48,395 nucleotides of DNA from Halieaceae bacterium (GTDB lineage Bacteria; Pseudomonadota; Gammaproteobacteria; Pseudomonadales; Halieaceae), in NCBI GenBank assembly GCA_028282105.1, contig JANQIO010000232.1:1-48395 (forward strand). Direction: 5' to 3'. Below are positions 24,938 through 34,761 of the stretch, in pieces. The notes under the pieces were generated by a model that was given only the letters and a program-made list of their open reading frames with translations, did not search any database and had not been told where the DNA came from. Position 1 is the stretch's first letter, and each line of letters starts with the position of its first letter. The position numbers were made by a program, and so were the translations under genes.

Positions 24938-25534
24938 TCAGGTCTTGAGTGGTCCGCGGGCAATGAGCGTACGCCGGTAGCTCTCCGCGGTCATCTCCAC
25001 ATGCCACTGCTCAAAGCTGTTTCGCTCCAGGTCTTCATAGGCCTGTAGCACCGCCTCGTTCACTTCCGGGTAGGCGACGTGTCCCCAGGGGCACTCCCGG
25101 CGGTTGAAGAAGCAGGCTTCCAGTGACTCGGGCCCGGGATTGCAGCGCGGATCTGACACCCGGCCGCGAAATCCCACATAGATCTGGTTGAGGAAGGTGA
25201 GGGTGCCCAGCATATAGAAGTGCAACTGGTCGGGATCGATCACCAGCCCCGCCTCTTCCTGCAGCTCCCGGGCGGCAGCCACGCGCAGGGGTTCGCTTTG
25301 CTCCACATAGCCGCCGGGAATGGCCCACAGCCCCTGCTTGGGTGGAATCGCCCGCCGCACCCATAGCAGGCGGTCCTCATGGGCGATAAAGGTCGTGGCC
25401 ACGATGGTCGGGTGGTCGTGGTGAGCCTGCTGGCAGCGTTCACAGTAGCCGTGGCGTCGGTGTTCATCGGCAATGCGATGCGGCGCCAGCGGGTGGCCGC
25501 AGTCCGGACAGAAGCTGCTGTTGGGCATGGTCAT
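24938..25534 (-). CDS. Nudix hydrolase with N-terminal zinc ribbon
   Basis: This 198-residue protein has an N-terminal CPDCG...CERC zinc-ribbon, then a Nudix domain. The Nudix box is complete: GGYVEQSEPLRVAAARELQE followed by EAGL, matching GX5EX7REUXEEXGU. The layout resembles NudC-like or ADP-ribose-type Nudix proteins with a zinc ribbon, which hydrolyse nucleoside diphosphates linked to another group. The exact substrate is not given by the sequence. The start may be ATG 25534 or ATG 25528; neither has a strong ribosome binding site. A TTG further upstream seems unlikely. Confidence 0.82.
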   Translation of the reverse strand: MTMPNSSFCPDCGHPLAPHRIADEHRRHGYCERCQQAHHDHPTIVATTFIAHEDRLLWVRRAIPPKQGLWAIPGGYVEQSEPLRVAAARELQEEAGLVIDPDQLHFYMLGTLTFLNQIYVGFRGRVSDPRCNPGPESLEACFFNRRECPWGHVAYPEVNEAVLQAYEDLERNSFEQWHVEMTAESYRRTLIARGPLKT

Positions 25535-25630
25535 GAGGCCACTATAAAGCAATGTTGGCGCCCCCGAATGACGCCGGCACAGCCGCCGGCAAAACGGCTT
25601 CGGCTGTGACTGTTAAACTTGGGGTTTCGA

Positions 25631-25648
25631 GGGGTCCAAACAGACCCC
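25631..25648. repeat. Short inverted repeat upstream of the RND operon
   Basis: GGGGTC and GACCCC form a 6-bp stem around CAAACA, 27 bp before the adaptor gene start. It could be an operator or a leader hairpin. No dedicated regulator gene is next to it. Confidence 0.3.
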
Positions 25649-25674
25649 GCTGTAGTATCAACATCGTGCTGACT

Positions 25675-26757
25675 ATGAAACCAATAAAAGGCATCGCGGC
25701 CGCCGCAATAGGCCTGTGTGTGCTGTCCCTGCCGACCCTGGCCCAATCGCCGGTGCCGGTGAGCGCCACTGAGGTTACCCGCCGCGAGATCTTCCGCACC
25801 GTGCCCATGACCGGCACGGTGACATCGGAACGCAGCGCCCGTTTGTCCGCTGCGACCAGCGGCCTGGTCCACGTGCTCAACGTGGATGCCGGTTTTCAGG
25901 TGCAGCGGGGCGAGGTGCTGCTGGAGCTGGACCCGGAGCTGACCGGACTGCAGCTCGAGGCCGCCGAGGCCCGGGTCAAGCAGGCCCGCAGCGAGTTGGC
26001 AGATGCCAGGCGCCGGCTGGAAGAGGCAAAGGAACTGGTGCCCAAGGCCAGCATTGCCGAGAGCACGGTGCGCGACCGGGAAGCGGAAGTGGCGCTGGAC
26101 GAGGCCGCCCTCCAGCAGGCATTGGCCGAGGCGGGTTTTCAGCGCGCCCTGCTGGAGCGCCACCAGGTGCGGGCCCCCTTCGACGGCGTAGTCAGCGCCA
26201 AGCTCAGCGAGCTGGGTGAGTGGGTCAGCCCGGGCCAGGCCGTGTTTGAGCTGGTGGCCATTGATGCCATACGCCTGGATTTTTCAGTCTCAGAAGATTT
26301 CCTGCCGGCCATCGCCCCGGGTGGTCGCGTCGGTTACACCCTCAATGCCCGGCCCGGCGACACCTTTGATGGCGAGGTGGCCACCGTAGTGCCGGTGACC
26401 GACCGCAATGCCCGCACTTTCCTGCTGCGGGTGCGCCCCACCGGCGACCAGCCGCTGTTGCTGCCGGGGATGTCGGTGACGGCCACCCTGAAACTGCCCA
26501 CTGGCCGCGACGGCCTGGTGGTGCCCCGCGACGCACTGCTGCGCTACCCGGACGGCCGCACTGTGGTGTGGACCGTGGGCGATGACATCGTCTCGGAGCA
26601 CCGGGTGCAGACCGGCCTGCAGTTCGACGGCATGGTAGAGATACGCGGTGGCGTCGATGCAGGAGACCGCGTCGTGGTCGAAGGCAATGAAGCCTTGCGC
26701 GATGGCCAGGCGGTGGACGTGCGGGCTCCCGTCGCCGTCTCCACCCGGGGCGGCTAG
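25675..26757 (+). CDS. RND efflux periplasmic adaptor (MFP)
   Basis: This 360-residue adaptor links an inner-membrane RND permease to an outer-membrane channel. The signal peptide is MKPIKGIAAAAIGLCVLSLP, cleaved near LAQS. The lipoyl halves are SGLVHVLNVDAGFQVQRGEV and VRAPFDGVVSAKLSELGEWV, separated by a helical hairpin (about 100-165). Beta-barrel and membrane-proximal domains follow (PGMSVTATLKLPTGRDGLVV, GVDAGDRVVVEGNEALRDG). The ATG at 25675 fits the signal peptide. The RND permease starts 3 bp after the stop, so they are one operon. The absence of a Cys in the signal suggests a soluble rather than lipid-anchored adaptor. Confidence 0.9.
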   Translation: MKPIKGIAAAAIGLCVLSLPTLAQSPVPVSATEVTRREIFRTVPMTGTVTSERSARLSAATSGLVHVLNVDAGFQVQRGEVLLELDPELTGLQLEAAEARVKQARSELADARRRLEEAKELVPKASIAESTVRDREAEVALDEAALQQALAEAGFQRALLERHQVRAPFDGVVSAKLSELGEWVSPGQAVFELVAIDAIRLDFSVSEDFLPAIAPGGRVGYTLNARPGDTFDGEVATVVPVTDRNARTFLLRVRPTGDQPLLLPGMSVTATLKLPTGRDGLVVPRDALLRYPDGRTVVWTVGDDIVSEHRVQTGLQFDGMVEIRGGVDAGDRVVVEGNEALRDGQAVDVRAPVAVSTRGG

Positions 26758-26760
26758 ACC

Positions 26761-29700
26761 GTGTTCGAGCGTATCGTAAAGCACGGCACGCTGCTGTCGG
26801 TGGCGGTGCTGATTTTCTGTGTGCTGGGTATCGTCGCTGCCCTGCGTATCCCGGTGCAGATGATCCCCGACCTGGATATCCGCGTAATCAGCGTGCGCAC
26901 CAGCTGGCCTGGCGCCACGCCCCAGGATGTCGAGAAAGAAATCCTTATCGAACAGGAGGAGTACCTGCGTACCCTGCCCAACCTGTCGCGGATTATCGCC
27001 ACCGCCAGTAGCGGGGTGGCCGAGATCGAGCTGGAGTTTCCCTTCGGCACCGACATCACCGAGATGCTGATTCGCGTCAACAATGCCCTCAGCCAGGTGC
27101 CGTCTTACCCGGAGAGTGTCGACGAGCCGCGCATCTACGCCAACTCCTTCTCGAACAACTCTTTCATGTTCTTCATCGTTACGCCGCTGCAAGGCAACCC
27201 GCGGCAGCTCGACATGGACCTGGTGCGGGACTTCATCGAAGACAACGTCAAACCGCGCCTGTCGCGGGTGCCCGGCATCTCTGAGGTCAACGTCTGGGGC
27301 GGGGCGGAGCGCCAGGTGCAGGTGCTGATCGACCCGGCGCGGCTGGCCCAGCGGGGCTTAAGCCTGCAGGACGTGCGCGACGCGATCCGCAGCCGCAACC
27401 GCGACAGCTCTGGTGGTGAGGTGGAATCCGGCAAGCGCCAGTACCTGCTGCGCACGGTGGGTCGCTTCGACGCGGTGGATGAACTCCAGGACCTGGTGCT
27501 GTCGCGGCGCGGGGATTCGGTGATTCGGCTTGGCGATGTGGCCCAGGTGCAGCTCGATCATTTTGAGAAGCGCTCGGCGGTGGCCTTCAACGGCCGGCCG
27601 GGGCTGATGATAGCGCTGCGCCGCCAGAGCGGTTCCAACGTTATCGAGATCAAGCGCGCGGTGCTCGATGAGCTGCCGCTGGTGAACGCCCAGGTGCTGG
27701 AGCCGGCCGGGCTGTCCATGGAGCTGATGTCGGACGATGTGCGCTACGTTAGCGACTCGGTGCGCAACGTCTGGAAAAACCTGGCCCTCGGCGCGCTGCT
27801 CGCCACCCTGGTGATGTACCTGTTCCTGCGCTCGGTGCGCACCACAGTGCTGGGAGTGGTGGGCATACCGATCTGCATTATTGTCGCCTTCCTGGGCCTG
27901 CTGCTGGCCGGGCGTACCATCAATGTGATTTCCCTGGCGGGTATAGCCTTCGCCATCGGCATGACCCTGGACAACAGCATCGTGGTGCTGGAGAGCATAG
28001 AATTGGAACGGCGCCGCGGAGCCAGTCGTCTGCGGGCGGCAGTCGACGGGGTGGGCAAGGTCTGGCCTGCGGTGTTCGCCTCCACTATGACCACGGTGCT
28101 GGTGTTTATTCCGGTGGTGTTTGTCGAGCAGGAAGCCGGGCAGCTGTACTCGGATATCGCCATCGCGATTTCTGCGGCCATCCTCGCGTCAATGCTGGTC
28201 GCGATCACCGTGCTGCCGACGGCTTCCGCCAACTTTGCGCCTGCGACGAGCAGGCAGTCGGCAGCTTCCCCGCTGCGGCATTTCACTCTGCGTGTTGTCG
28301 CGAAGCTGCTGGCCACGCCGCGGCGTCGATATACCTGCGTGGGCCTCACCGTGGCCATCAGCCTCGGCGTGATTGTGCTGCTGACACCGGCGGCCGAGTA
28401 TTTGCCAGAGGGTGAGGAACCCAAGGTGTTTGCCAGTATGAGCGCTCCGCCCGGCTACAACCTGCCGGCCATGCAGGCCATCGGCCGCGAGATTGAAGCC
28501 TACTTCCTGCCCCATGTGGGCACTGACCCGCGTGCCTTCCAGCGCGGTGAGTCACCGGTGCCGGCGCTCAACTATATGAACCTGCGAGTGCAGGCCAGCG
28601 GGCTGCGGATTATTTCGGAACCCACCGACCACGGTGACATCCAGGCGCTGATGGATGTGATCACCGCCAAGTATCGCGAATACCCGGGGATGCGCGCCTT
28701 TGCTGCCCGCGGCTCGATCATCTCCAGCAACGACGGGGGCACCCGCAGCATCAATCTGGACATCGGCGGGTCCAAGCTGGAAGACATCTACCGGGTTGCT
28801 TTGGCGGCCTACCGCCGCGCCGGCGAGGTGTTCGAGAATCCGCGCCTGCAAAGCTCGCCCTCATCCCTGACCCTCGCGCAGCCGCTGGTGGAGCTGCGGC
28901 CGCACTGGGAGCGTGCCGCCGAGCTGGGGCTGACCGCCGACAGCCTGGGTTTTACCGTGGCGGCGCTGACCGATGGCGCCTACGTGGATGAGTTTTTCCT
29001 GGAAGATGACAAAATCGATATCTACCTGTACAGCGACGTGGGCCAGGGCGCCGAGCTCGACAACCTGGCGCAGCTGCCGGTGTTCACTCCCAATGGCGCG
29101 GTGCTGCCGCTGGGCTCACTGGTGTCCATCGTAGAGACGGTGGATACCAGCAGCCTGCGCCGCGTCAATGGTCGTCGCACAGTCACCCTGAACATTATTC
29201 CGCCACGCAGCATCGCGCTGGAAACCGGCGTCGCCCGGGTCCAGGCTGAGGTGGTGCAGTACCTGCGCGAGCGCGGTGAGATACCGGCCGGCGTGGAAGT
29301 GGACATCACCGGCGCCGCCGACCAGCTCGACGCCACCCGCGAGGCGCTGTTTGGCAACTACGCGGTGGCCATCTTCACTATCTATTTGTTGATGGTGGCC
29401 ATATTCACCCACTGGGGTTACCCGCTGCTGATCATGACCTCGATTCCGCTGGGCATCGCCGGCGGCATTGTTGGCCTGGCGGTGCTGAACGGTGTGGGCG
29501 CATTGCTGCCCATGTTTGGCATACCGCGGCTGGTACAACCCTTCGACATGATTTCCATGCTCGGCTTCCTGATTCTCATGGGCACGGTGGTAAACAATCC
29601 CATCCTGGTGGTGCACCGGGCGGTGGACAACCTGCGAGAGGGTACGGAGTCGGTAGTGGAAGCCGTACAGGAAGCGGTGGAAGCGCGGCTGCGGCCGATT

Positions 29701-29934
29701 GCCATGTCTACCATCACCACGATTTGCGGCCTGGCGCCGCTGGTGTTGATTCCGGGTGCGGGTACCGAGCTCTATCGCGGTGTGGGCGCCATCGTCATGT
29801 TCGGTATTCTCGGCGCCGCGCTGGTCACGCTGACCATGCTGCCGGCGCTGACGGTAATCGTATTGGAGTGGGGCCGGCGCCTGGCGCCGGCCGCGTTCTC
29901 ACCGAGCGCTTCAGGGCGTATACCAGATGGGTGA
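26761..29934 (+). CDS. RND-family efflux permease
   Basis: This 1057-residue inner-membrane proton-driven exporter has the RND layout: TM1 at 10-30, a large periplasmic loop, six helices, a second loop and the remaining helices. Family motifs include [20 protein letters not shown] and [15 protein letters not shown]. The TM4 relay reads [13 protein letters not shown] (about 400-412), so the first Asp is kept but the second is Asn. The TM10 position that is Lys in AcrB reads VVNN (about 943-946). This marks a non-AcrB subgroup with an altered proton relay. A GTG start lies 3 bp after the adaptor gene. No outer-membrane factor follows. The exported compound is unknown. Confidence 0.92.
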   Translation: MFERIVKHGTLLSVAVLIFCVLGIVAALRIPVQMIPDLDIRVISVRTSWPGATPQDVEKEILIEQEEYLRTLPNLSRIIATASSGVAEIELEFPFGTDITEMLIRVNNALSQVPSYPESVDEPRIYANSFSNNSFMFFIVTPLQGNPRQLDMDLVRDFIEDNVKPRLSRVPGISEVNVWGGAERQVQVLIDPARLAQRGLSLQDVRDAIRSRNRDSSGGEVESGKRQYLLRTVGRFDAVDELQDLVLSRRGDSVIRLGDVAQVQLDHFEKRSAVAFNGRPGLMIALRRQSGSNVIEIKRAVLDELPLVNAQVLEPAGLSMELMSDDVRYVSDSVRNVWKNLALGALLATLVMYLFLRSVRTTVLGVVGIPICIIVAFLGLLLAGRTINVISLAGIAFAIGMTLDNSIVVLESIELERRRGASRLRAAVDGVGKVWPAVFASTMTTVLVFIPVVFVEQEAGQLYSDIAIAISAAILASMLVAITVLPTASANFAPATSRQSAASPLRHFTLRVVAKLLATPRRRYTCVGLTVAISLGVIVLLTPAAEYLPEGEEPKVFASMSAPPGYNLPAMQAIGREIEAYFLPHVGTDPRAFQRGESPVPALNYMNLRVQASGLRIISEPTDHGDIQALMDVITAKYREYPGMRAFAARGSIISSNDGGTRSINLDIGGSKLEDIYRVALAAYRRAGEVFENPRLQSSPSSLTLAQPLVELRPHWERAAELGLTADSLGFTVAALTDGAYVDEFFLEDDKIDIYLYSDVGQGAELDNLAQLPVFTPNGAVLPLGSLVSIVETVDTSSLRRVNGRRTVTLNIIPPRSIALETGVARVQAEVVQYLRERGEIPAGVEVDITGAADQLDATREALFGNYAVAIFTIYLLMVAIFTHWGYPLLIMTSIPLGIAGGIVGLAVLNGVGALLPMFGIPRLVQPFDMISMLGFLILMGTVVNNPILVVHRAVDNLREGTESVVEAVQEAVEARLRPIAMSTITTICGLAPLVLIPGAGTELYRGVGAIVMFGILGAALVTLTMLPALTVIVLEWGRRLAPAAFSPSASGRIPDG

Positions 29935-31839
29935 GGTGTAGGCTCGCTCCTGGGTGGTCATGGGCACTGCCTCGGAGGGCATCTCTACACCAAAACGCGC
30001 TGCTTCATAGGCGGTCCAGCGCGGGGTGGGAATCTCCAGCACCCGGGCGTAGTACACTGCCGGCTGTGCCGGGTCGAAGTCGGGATCAGTCCACACCTCC
30101 ATCAACTCGGGGCTGCCGATGGTATTGGTCCAGGTGGCGTTGGCCACGTCCACGGTATTGCCCACCGCCGGCAGCTTGCCGTCCGCATCGGGCTCGCGGT
30201 CGCCTGACCATACCACGTCGTAGACTTTCTCCTGCTGCCTGCCGCGCTTGTCCAGCCAGCCCTTCACTATCTGGATGCGATCGAGGTTGCCGGAGTGGGG
30301 GTCCCGCAGGGCCGCCACGATAAAGCTAGGCGCAGCATCGGCCTTGCGTGGCGGCAGGTCGCCGCCCATCGGTACCCCTTTCAGATAACCGGCGTTGGCC
30401 GGCAGCCGGCTGCGGGCGTCCGCCTCGTTGAACTCCCAGCCGCCAAAGAATCGCACCATCATGCGCGGCCCGGTGGTAGCGTAGGTCTCCTTGCGCATCA
30501 TGGCGTCGAACAGCGCCTCCCGGGTGTTCTCCGTGGCCCACACGCCCTGGTAGCCGGAGGCCACCATCGACCAGCCGGGGTACTCGTTGTCGTCAACCTT
30601 GGCCATGGGGTGTTCGGCACGCGCCGGGTTGGGCTCGGCGCCGGAGTGCTTGCCGAAGAAGTTTTCCTCTTCCACTGCGGCCAGGCCCGTGTGGCTGTCG
30701 GTAGCACCTACCAGTCCAAACTTGTAGGGGTTGGTGCCGAACTTGTCTTCCAGCATCAGGCCCATCTGCAGTGCATTGCGGGCGTACTCTCCAGGCAGCA
30801 TTTTGTCGCTCTTCAGCTCTGACAGGTCGAGATTGCCCACCGCCCAGGTTTCGTAGTCGGCGAACTCGTCGTCGGGTGAAAGAACGGGGTGAGTCTCACC
30901 GTCGCCCTTGATTTGGGTGACCTCATAGAGCGGCTCCCAGCGGGCCCGAGCCTCCACATACTCTTCGTTCACACGCCGGCCAGTGTAGGTGCGCGATTCC
31001 GGGAACATCCAGCCGTTGGACATATTGCCGTTGTGGGCGATGGCCAGCATGCGGCCGCCGGTCTTGTCCTCGTAGGCGTCCATCCAGTCCCACAGGTCGA
31101 CCGGGTCGGGGCTGCCCAGCGGTGGCAGCGTGGTGTAGGGCTCCACTCGGCTGGCCTTGTCAGCGCCGTCGCGGTAGACCACCACCCGATGCAGGTTGAA
31201 ACCCTTCTCGGTAGAGGTCCATTCATAGCCGATAAAGGCCGTGAAGCTGCCCGGCTGATTGTAGGCCTCAGCGGCGTCGATGGTTTCCTCCCAGGCATCA
31301 GCGTAAGCGTCGCTACCGGGCAGCGAGGCCAGCGCCGGCGGGAAGTCGTTGGCAGAAAAGCGGGTGATGACTTCCACCGCCGCCTGTACCGCTGTCTGCC
31401 CACCTTCCTGGATCATGTCGTACCAGCGCCTGCCCGTGGGGTCCGCTAGCAAGGCGGGTTCGCCAGCCATTAATCGCGGGAAAAAACCCATATTGTCGGA
31501 GTGGTCGGCCACCACCAGGAAATCCAATGGTCGCCCCAGCTTGACCTGCTGGCCGGTGGAAGACATCAGCTCCTCACCCCTGGCGAAGCGGTAGGCATCC
31601 ACCGGCCGCAACCGTGCCCCGAACGCGCCGGCATCCATGGACAGGCCGGTGTGCAGGTGGGTGTCGCCCCAGAACACCTGGGTCGGGAAGTTGCGCCCCG
31701 CATAGGGCGAATAGTGCTTCTGGCCGGGATAGGCCCTGATCAGTGCTTCCTCTGCGGGTATCGGTTCCTGGGCCTGGCCGGTCAGGGACAGAGTGAGCAG
31801 GGTACCTGCGATCAGTGAGGCGAGTCGATTTGCGGGCAT
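29911..31839 (-). CDS. DUF3604 exported protein
   Basis: This 642-residue protein has a signal peptide ([20 protein letters not shown], cleaved after GQAQ). It matches DUF3604 family proteins, which resemble PHP-type metal-dependent phosphoesterases. Metal-ligand-like motifs are [12 protein letters not shown] (about residue 56), [12 protein letters not shown] and [12 protein letters not shown]. It ends with the conserved [11 protein letters not shown] strong ribosome binding site (AGGAGGGG) precedes ATG 31839. The family is common in marine and hydrocarbon-degrading bacteria, but no reaction is established. The 3' end overlaps the RND permease gene by 24 bp in convergent orientation. Confidence 0.85.
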   Translation of the reverse strand: MPANRLASLIAGTLLTLSLTGQAQEPIPAEEALIRAYPGQKHYSPYAGRNFPTQVFWGDTHLHTGLSMDAGAFGARLRPVDAYRFARGEELMSSTGQQVKLGRPLDFLVVADHSDNMGFFPRLMAGEPALLADPTGRRWYDMIQEGGQTAVQAAVEVITRFSANDFPPALASLPGSDAYADAWEETIDAAEAYNQPGSFTAFIGYEWTSTEKGFNLHRVVVYRDGADKASRVEPYTTLPPLGSPDPVDLWDWMDAYEDKTGGRMLAIAHNGNMSNGWMFPESRTYTGRRVNEEYVEARARWEPLYEVTQIKGDGETHPVLSPDDEFADYETWAVGNLDLSELKSDKMLPGEYARNALQMGLMLEDKFGTNPYKFGLVGATDSHTGLAAVEEENFFGKHSGAEPNPARAEHPMAKVDDNEYPGWSMVASGYQGVWATENTREALFDAMMRKETYATTGPRMMVRFFGGWEFNEADARSRLPANAGYLKGVPMGGDLPPRKADAAPSFIVAALRDPHSGNLDRIQIVKGWLDKRGRQQEKVYDVVWSGDREPDADGKLPAVGNTVDVANATWTNTIGSPELMEVWTDPDFDPAQPAVYYARVLEIPTPRWTAYEAARFGVEMPSEAVPMTTQERAYTSPIWYTP

Positions 31840-31911
31840 GGTTTCCCCTCCTGGTAACCACGATTTTTGTAGGTCTTTAGGAAGTCTAGCCGGCCTTTGC
31901 CTCAGCACCAA

Positions 31912-32814
31912 CTAATCCGCTTCTCTTGCCCAGAGGAAGACCGCATAGGTAAGGCCAATCGACAGGGGAGTGTCGAGGAAGGTGGTATAGGTCAGCCAGT
32001 CATCTTCGGAAAAGGCCACGGCAACTCCGTAGTTGAGTCCCGCCATCAGCAGGCCGACGGCGCCCATACCGGCAGCGACGCGCTGCGGCACGATGGTGAA
32101 AGGCAGGTAGCGCTGAATGCGCGCGCCGAAGAATTCACCCTTGCGAAACAGGCCGTCGGCAAACATCAAGCCGGTGACCAGCAGCCCCAGCACGGTACTC
32201 TTTATCTGCACCATGAATTCGCTCTGGAAGGCCAGCGAGAAGCCGGCCGAGATCAGCAGCATGACGGTGCCAAATACGGCGAAGCCACCCAGCAGGTCCA
32301 CCGTCACGAAACGCTGTGCCAGCACCAGCGCCAGGCCTGCGGCAGCGCCGATGAGCGCCGCGCTGGAAAGATCGCCGGTCAGTTTGCCCGCCGCGAAAAA
32401 CAGCAGCCCGAGGCCAATGTCTGCATAGACCGAGTACTTGGTTTCCGCCCAGCGGTCTTGCTGGGCGCGGTATTGCTCGGTGCGTCCGGGCTTCGGGCCG
32501 TGCTTGCGCTCGCCGCTGTGAATGTCCCGGCCCGGGTGGCTTTCGTGTATCAGTTCGCCGCCCACATAGACACGGATGCCCACTGACCAGAAACTGAAGT
32601 AGCCCACTTCCACCCGCAGCCGTGCGCCGCTGCCTTCCAGCACCTGCTCGTGCACCTGGGTGCGAATGCCTTCTGCGGCGACATAGGATTGCTCATCCAG
32701 TAGTTCGCCATCGCAAAGCAGGCGGGAAGTGACAGAATTGAACGTGCTGACCACCTCAACCCGCCAGGGCTGGCCGTTGAGCTGGAATTCTCGTTGATAG
32801 GTGTAGAGCTTCAT
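31912..32814 (-). CDS. YciB/IspZ-like membrane protein with extra N-terminal soluble domain
   Basis: This 300-residue protein has two parts. Residues 1-120 are soluble and beta-rich (FQLNGQPWRVEVVSTFNSVT, VGIRVYVGGELIHESHPGRD). Residues 125-300 carry about six membrane helices resembling the inner septation protein YciB/IspZ: DIGLGLLFFAAGKLTGD, QIKSTVLGLLVTGLMF, NYGVAVAFSEDDWLTYTTF and GLTYAVFLWARE. YciB helps coordinate envelope synthesis, but it is about 180 residues long and lacks the N-terminal part. ATG 32814 is preferred. It is separated by 120 bp from the molybdoenzyme operon, with no clear terminator, so read-through is possible. The function of this longer form is unknown. Confidence 0.65.
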   Translation of the reverse strand: MKLYTYQREFQLNGQPWRVEVVSTFNSVTSRLLCDGELLDEQSYVAAEGIRTQVHEQVLEGSGARLRVEVGYFSFWSVGIRVYVGGELIHESHPGRDIHSGERKHGPKPGRTEQYRAQQDRWAETKYSVYADIGLGLLFFAAGKLTGDLSSAALIGAAAGLALVLAQRFVTVDLLGGFAVFGTVMLLISAGFSLAFQSEFMVQIKSTVLGLLVTGLMFADGLFRKGEFFGARIQRYLPFTIVPQRVAAGMGAVGLLMAGLNYGVAVAFSEDDWLTYTTFLDTPLSIGLTYAVFLWAREAD

Positions 32815-32934
32815 GGCCCTGGCAATCCCTTGCTCGGCGCTACGGGGCGTTGCTGCCAGGCTCGGTATTGGACAGCGACGCGTGGCCGGTGCGCTGAGGG
32901 TAGGCCAGGGGCGGGCAATTGACAATGCGTCGTG

Positions 32935-34761
32935 CTAGTGGCCGTCTCCCTTGCGGCGCAGCACGCAGCCGAAGCTGCCGACCGCCCAACTGCCGGAGCC
33001 GTTGCTGGCCACCGCTTGCAGGGTATGGGTGGTGGGCGTGGTTTCCGGATCCCAGCGCAGCCTGCCGTCGCGATCCGTCACCGAGCGCAACACCGTGCCG
33101 TGGGAGCCGACGCATATCGCTTCCGCGCCGTCGATGGCCAGGCCGTGCAGATCGCTGCGCACGCCGGTGAATTCCTGGTGCCACTGCTGGTCCGCGAAAC
33201 GAATCAGTTTGCCGGCCAGGCCGCACAGCAGCAGCGAGTTCAGCCCGCGCCCGGCGACGGCGTACAGATCCTGGTCGGTGCCGGCGCCGAAACTGCGGAA
33301 GGAACTGCCGTTCCAGCGCAGCACCAGGCCGCCACCGCCTACCGCCAGCAGGTGGTCGGAGTCCTGGCCCCACAGGCCGTAGAGTTCCTGTTTGACGCCG
33401 GTTTCCAGCGTCTTCCAACCCAGCCCGTCGTAGCGCAGGGCGTAGCCGTTGTCGCCCACGGCAAACACATCGTGGGGTCCGAAGCCCTGTATCGCCAGCA
33501 GGGCGCAATCGCTGCGCCCGCGGTGGATGACTTCCCAGGACTCACCGTCGTAGTGCATCAGCGTGCCGCCATCGCAGGCGGCGAACACATTGCGCGGCGA
33601 GCTGCACCAAAGGTCGTGGATACGCAGGCCGCCGGGCAGCTGTTCCCAGCGCAGCTCATCGCCCTCGATATGGAGCACGTGGCCGGCGTCACCGGCCGCC
33701 AGTATGCGCTCACTGTCGAGCACACAGAGCGTGCGCAGAGCGCCACGGATGCCGCCCTCGCTGAGCAGTTGCCAGTGGGGTTCATTGCCTGCCTGAATCG
33801 CCGGCGCGGCAGCCTCGGTGGACACCTGGAACAGGCTGCCGCGGTCACCGCAAAACCAGGTCTCACCGCCGTGTCGGTATACGTCGTGCAGGTCGAAGCG
33901 CGCCGGGTTATGCAAGTGTTCGATGCCAGTGTCGGACCAATGCAGGGCAAAGCCCTCGTCGCCGCAGATCCACAGGGCGTCGTCCAGCCAGCGAACCCGG
34001 CGCAGCCGGGGCAGCGGCGCCTCGGGCGTGATATCCACCACGCCCTCGTCAGAGTACTCAAGCAGGCGACCGCGGAAGCCGCCATCGGCGACGGAGTACT
34101 CGCCGCCGACCAGGACGACCCGACCGTCCGGACATTCAGCCATGCTGACCAGCGGGCAGCCGGTGTTGGTCTGCACCGTCTGCCACCGTCCCGCGTCCAG
34201 CACCAACAGGGTGCCGGACAGACCGGCTGCCAGCACCCGGCCGTCGGAGAGGGGCAGTACCGCACGCAGGTTGGCGCTGGAACCGCTGTCCATGGCCTCC
34301 CAGTGCTGTTCCCGGCGGCGCAGGACCAGGCCGTGGTCGCCGACCGCCCACAATTGATTGTGGCCGTCCGCAGCGATATCAAACAGCGGCAAATTCTCGC
34401 GCCCCGCCGCATCTGCACCACCCTGTAGTAGCTTCCAGTCGCCGTCTTGACCACAGTGGTAGAGCGCGCCCAGCCAGCCCACCGCATACAGCTCCCCTTC
34501 CACCTCGCAGAGGGCGTGCAGGTTGAGCTGCTCGGGCAGCGTTTGCCAGTGCCAGGCCGAATCCTGCCAGCGACCGATCTGGCCGTCGTCGCCGACGCAC
34601 AGCATCGGGCCGCTCTCCGTACTCGCCAGTCGCCACAGCACGCCATCGAATCCCGCGTTGTCGTTGGCGACCGGCTGCAAGCCGCGGCGACCAGCATTGA
34701 GGTCGCCCAGCAGGCGACGCAACGCGGCGCGACGGCTGATCGCTGGCTGCGGCGCGTTCAC
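32935..34761 (-). CDS. Beta-propeller-repeat protein of unknown function in molybdoenzyme operon
   Basis: This 608-residue protein is built of about ten or more repeats of roughly 40-50 residues with the core hWAVGxxGxhhRxxxxxWxxh: QLWAVGDHGLVLRR, NVFAACDGGTLMHYDGESW, DVFAVGDNGYALRYDGLGW, HLLAVGGGGLVLRWNGSSF and SWAVGSFGCVLRRKG. They suggest one or two beta-propellers, distantly like Ycf48 or BNR-type repeats. No signal peptide is seen, so it is probably cytoplasmic. The start is likely GTG 34761, overlapping the upstream carrier gene's stop as GTGA; an ATG at 34803 is also in frame. As the last gene of the operon it may be an assembly or quality-control factor, by loose analogy with Ycf48. 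I do not recognise a named homologue. Confidence 0.7.
   Translation of the reverse strand: MNAPQPAISRRAALRRLLGDLNAGRRGLQPVANDNAGFDGVLWRLASTESGPMLCVGDDGQIGRWQDSAWHWQTLPEQLNLHALCEVEGELYAVGWLGALYHCGQDGDWKLLQGGADAAGRENLPLFDIAADGHNQLWAVGDHGLVLRRREQHWEAMDSGSSANLRAVLPLSDGRVLAAGLSGTLLVLDAGRWQTVQTNTGCPLVSMAECPDGRVVLVGGEYSVADGGFRGRLLEYSDEGVVDITPEAPLPRLRRVRWLDDALWICGDEGFALHWSDTGIEHLHNPARFDLHDVYRHGGETWFCGDRGSLFQVSTEAAAPAIQAGNEPHWQLLSEGGIRGALRTLCVLDSERILAAGDAGHVLHIEGDELRWEQLPGGLRIHDLWCSSPRNVFAACDGGTLMHYDGESWEVIHRGRSDCALLAIQGFGPHDVFAVGDNGYALRYDGLGWKTLETGVKQELYGLWGQDSDHLLAVGGGGLVLRWNGSSFRSFGAGTDQDLYAVAGRGLNSLLLCGLAGKLIRFADQQWHQEFTGVRSDLHGLAIDGAEAICVGSHGTVLRSVTDRDGRLRWDPETTPTTHTLQAVASNGSGSWAVGSFGCVLRRKGDGH

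Noticed and set aside
32932-34428. 498-codon plus-strand frame opposite the propeller gene
   Set aside because: The minus-strand frame has clear repeats and operon spacing; the plus frame has neither a motif nor a ribosome binding site.
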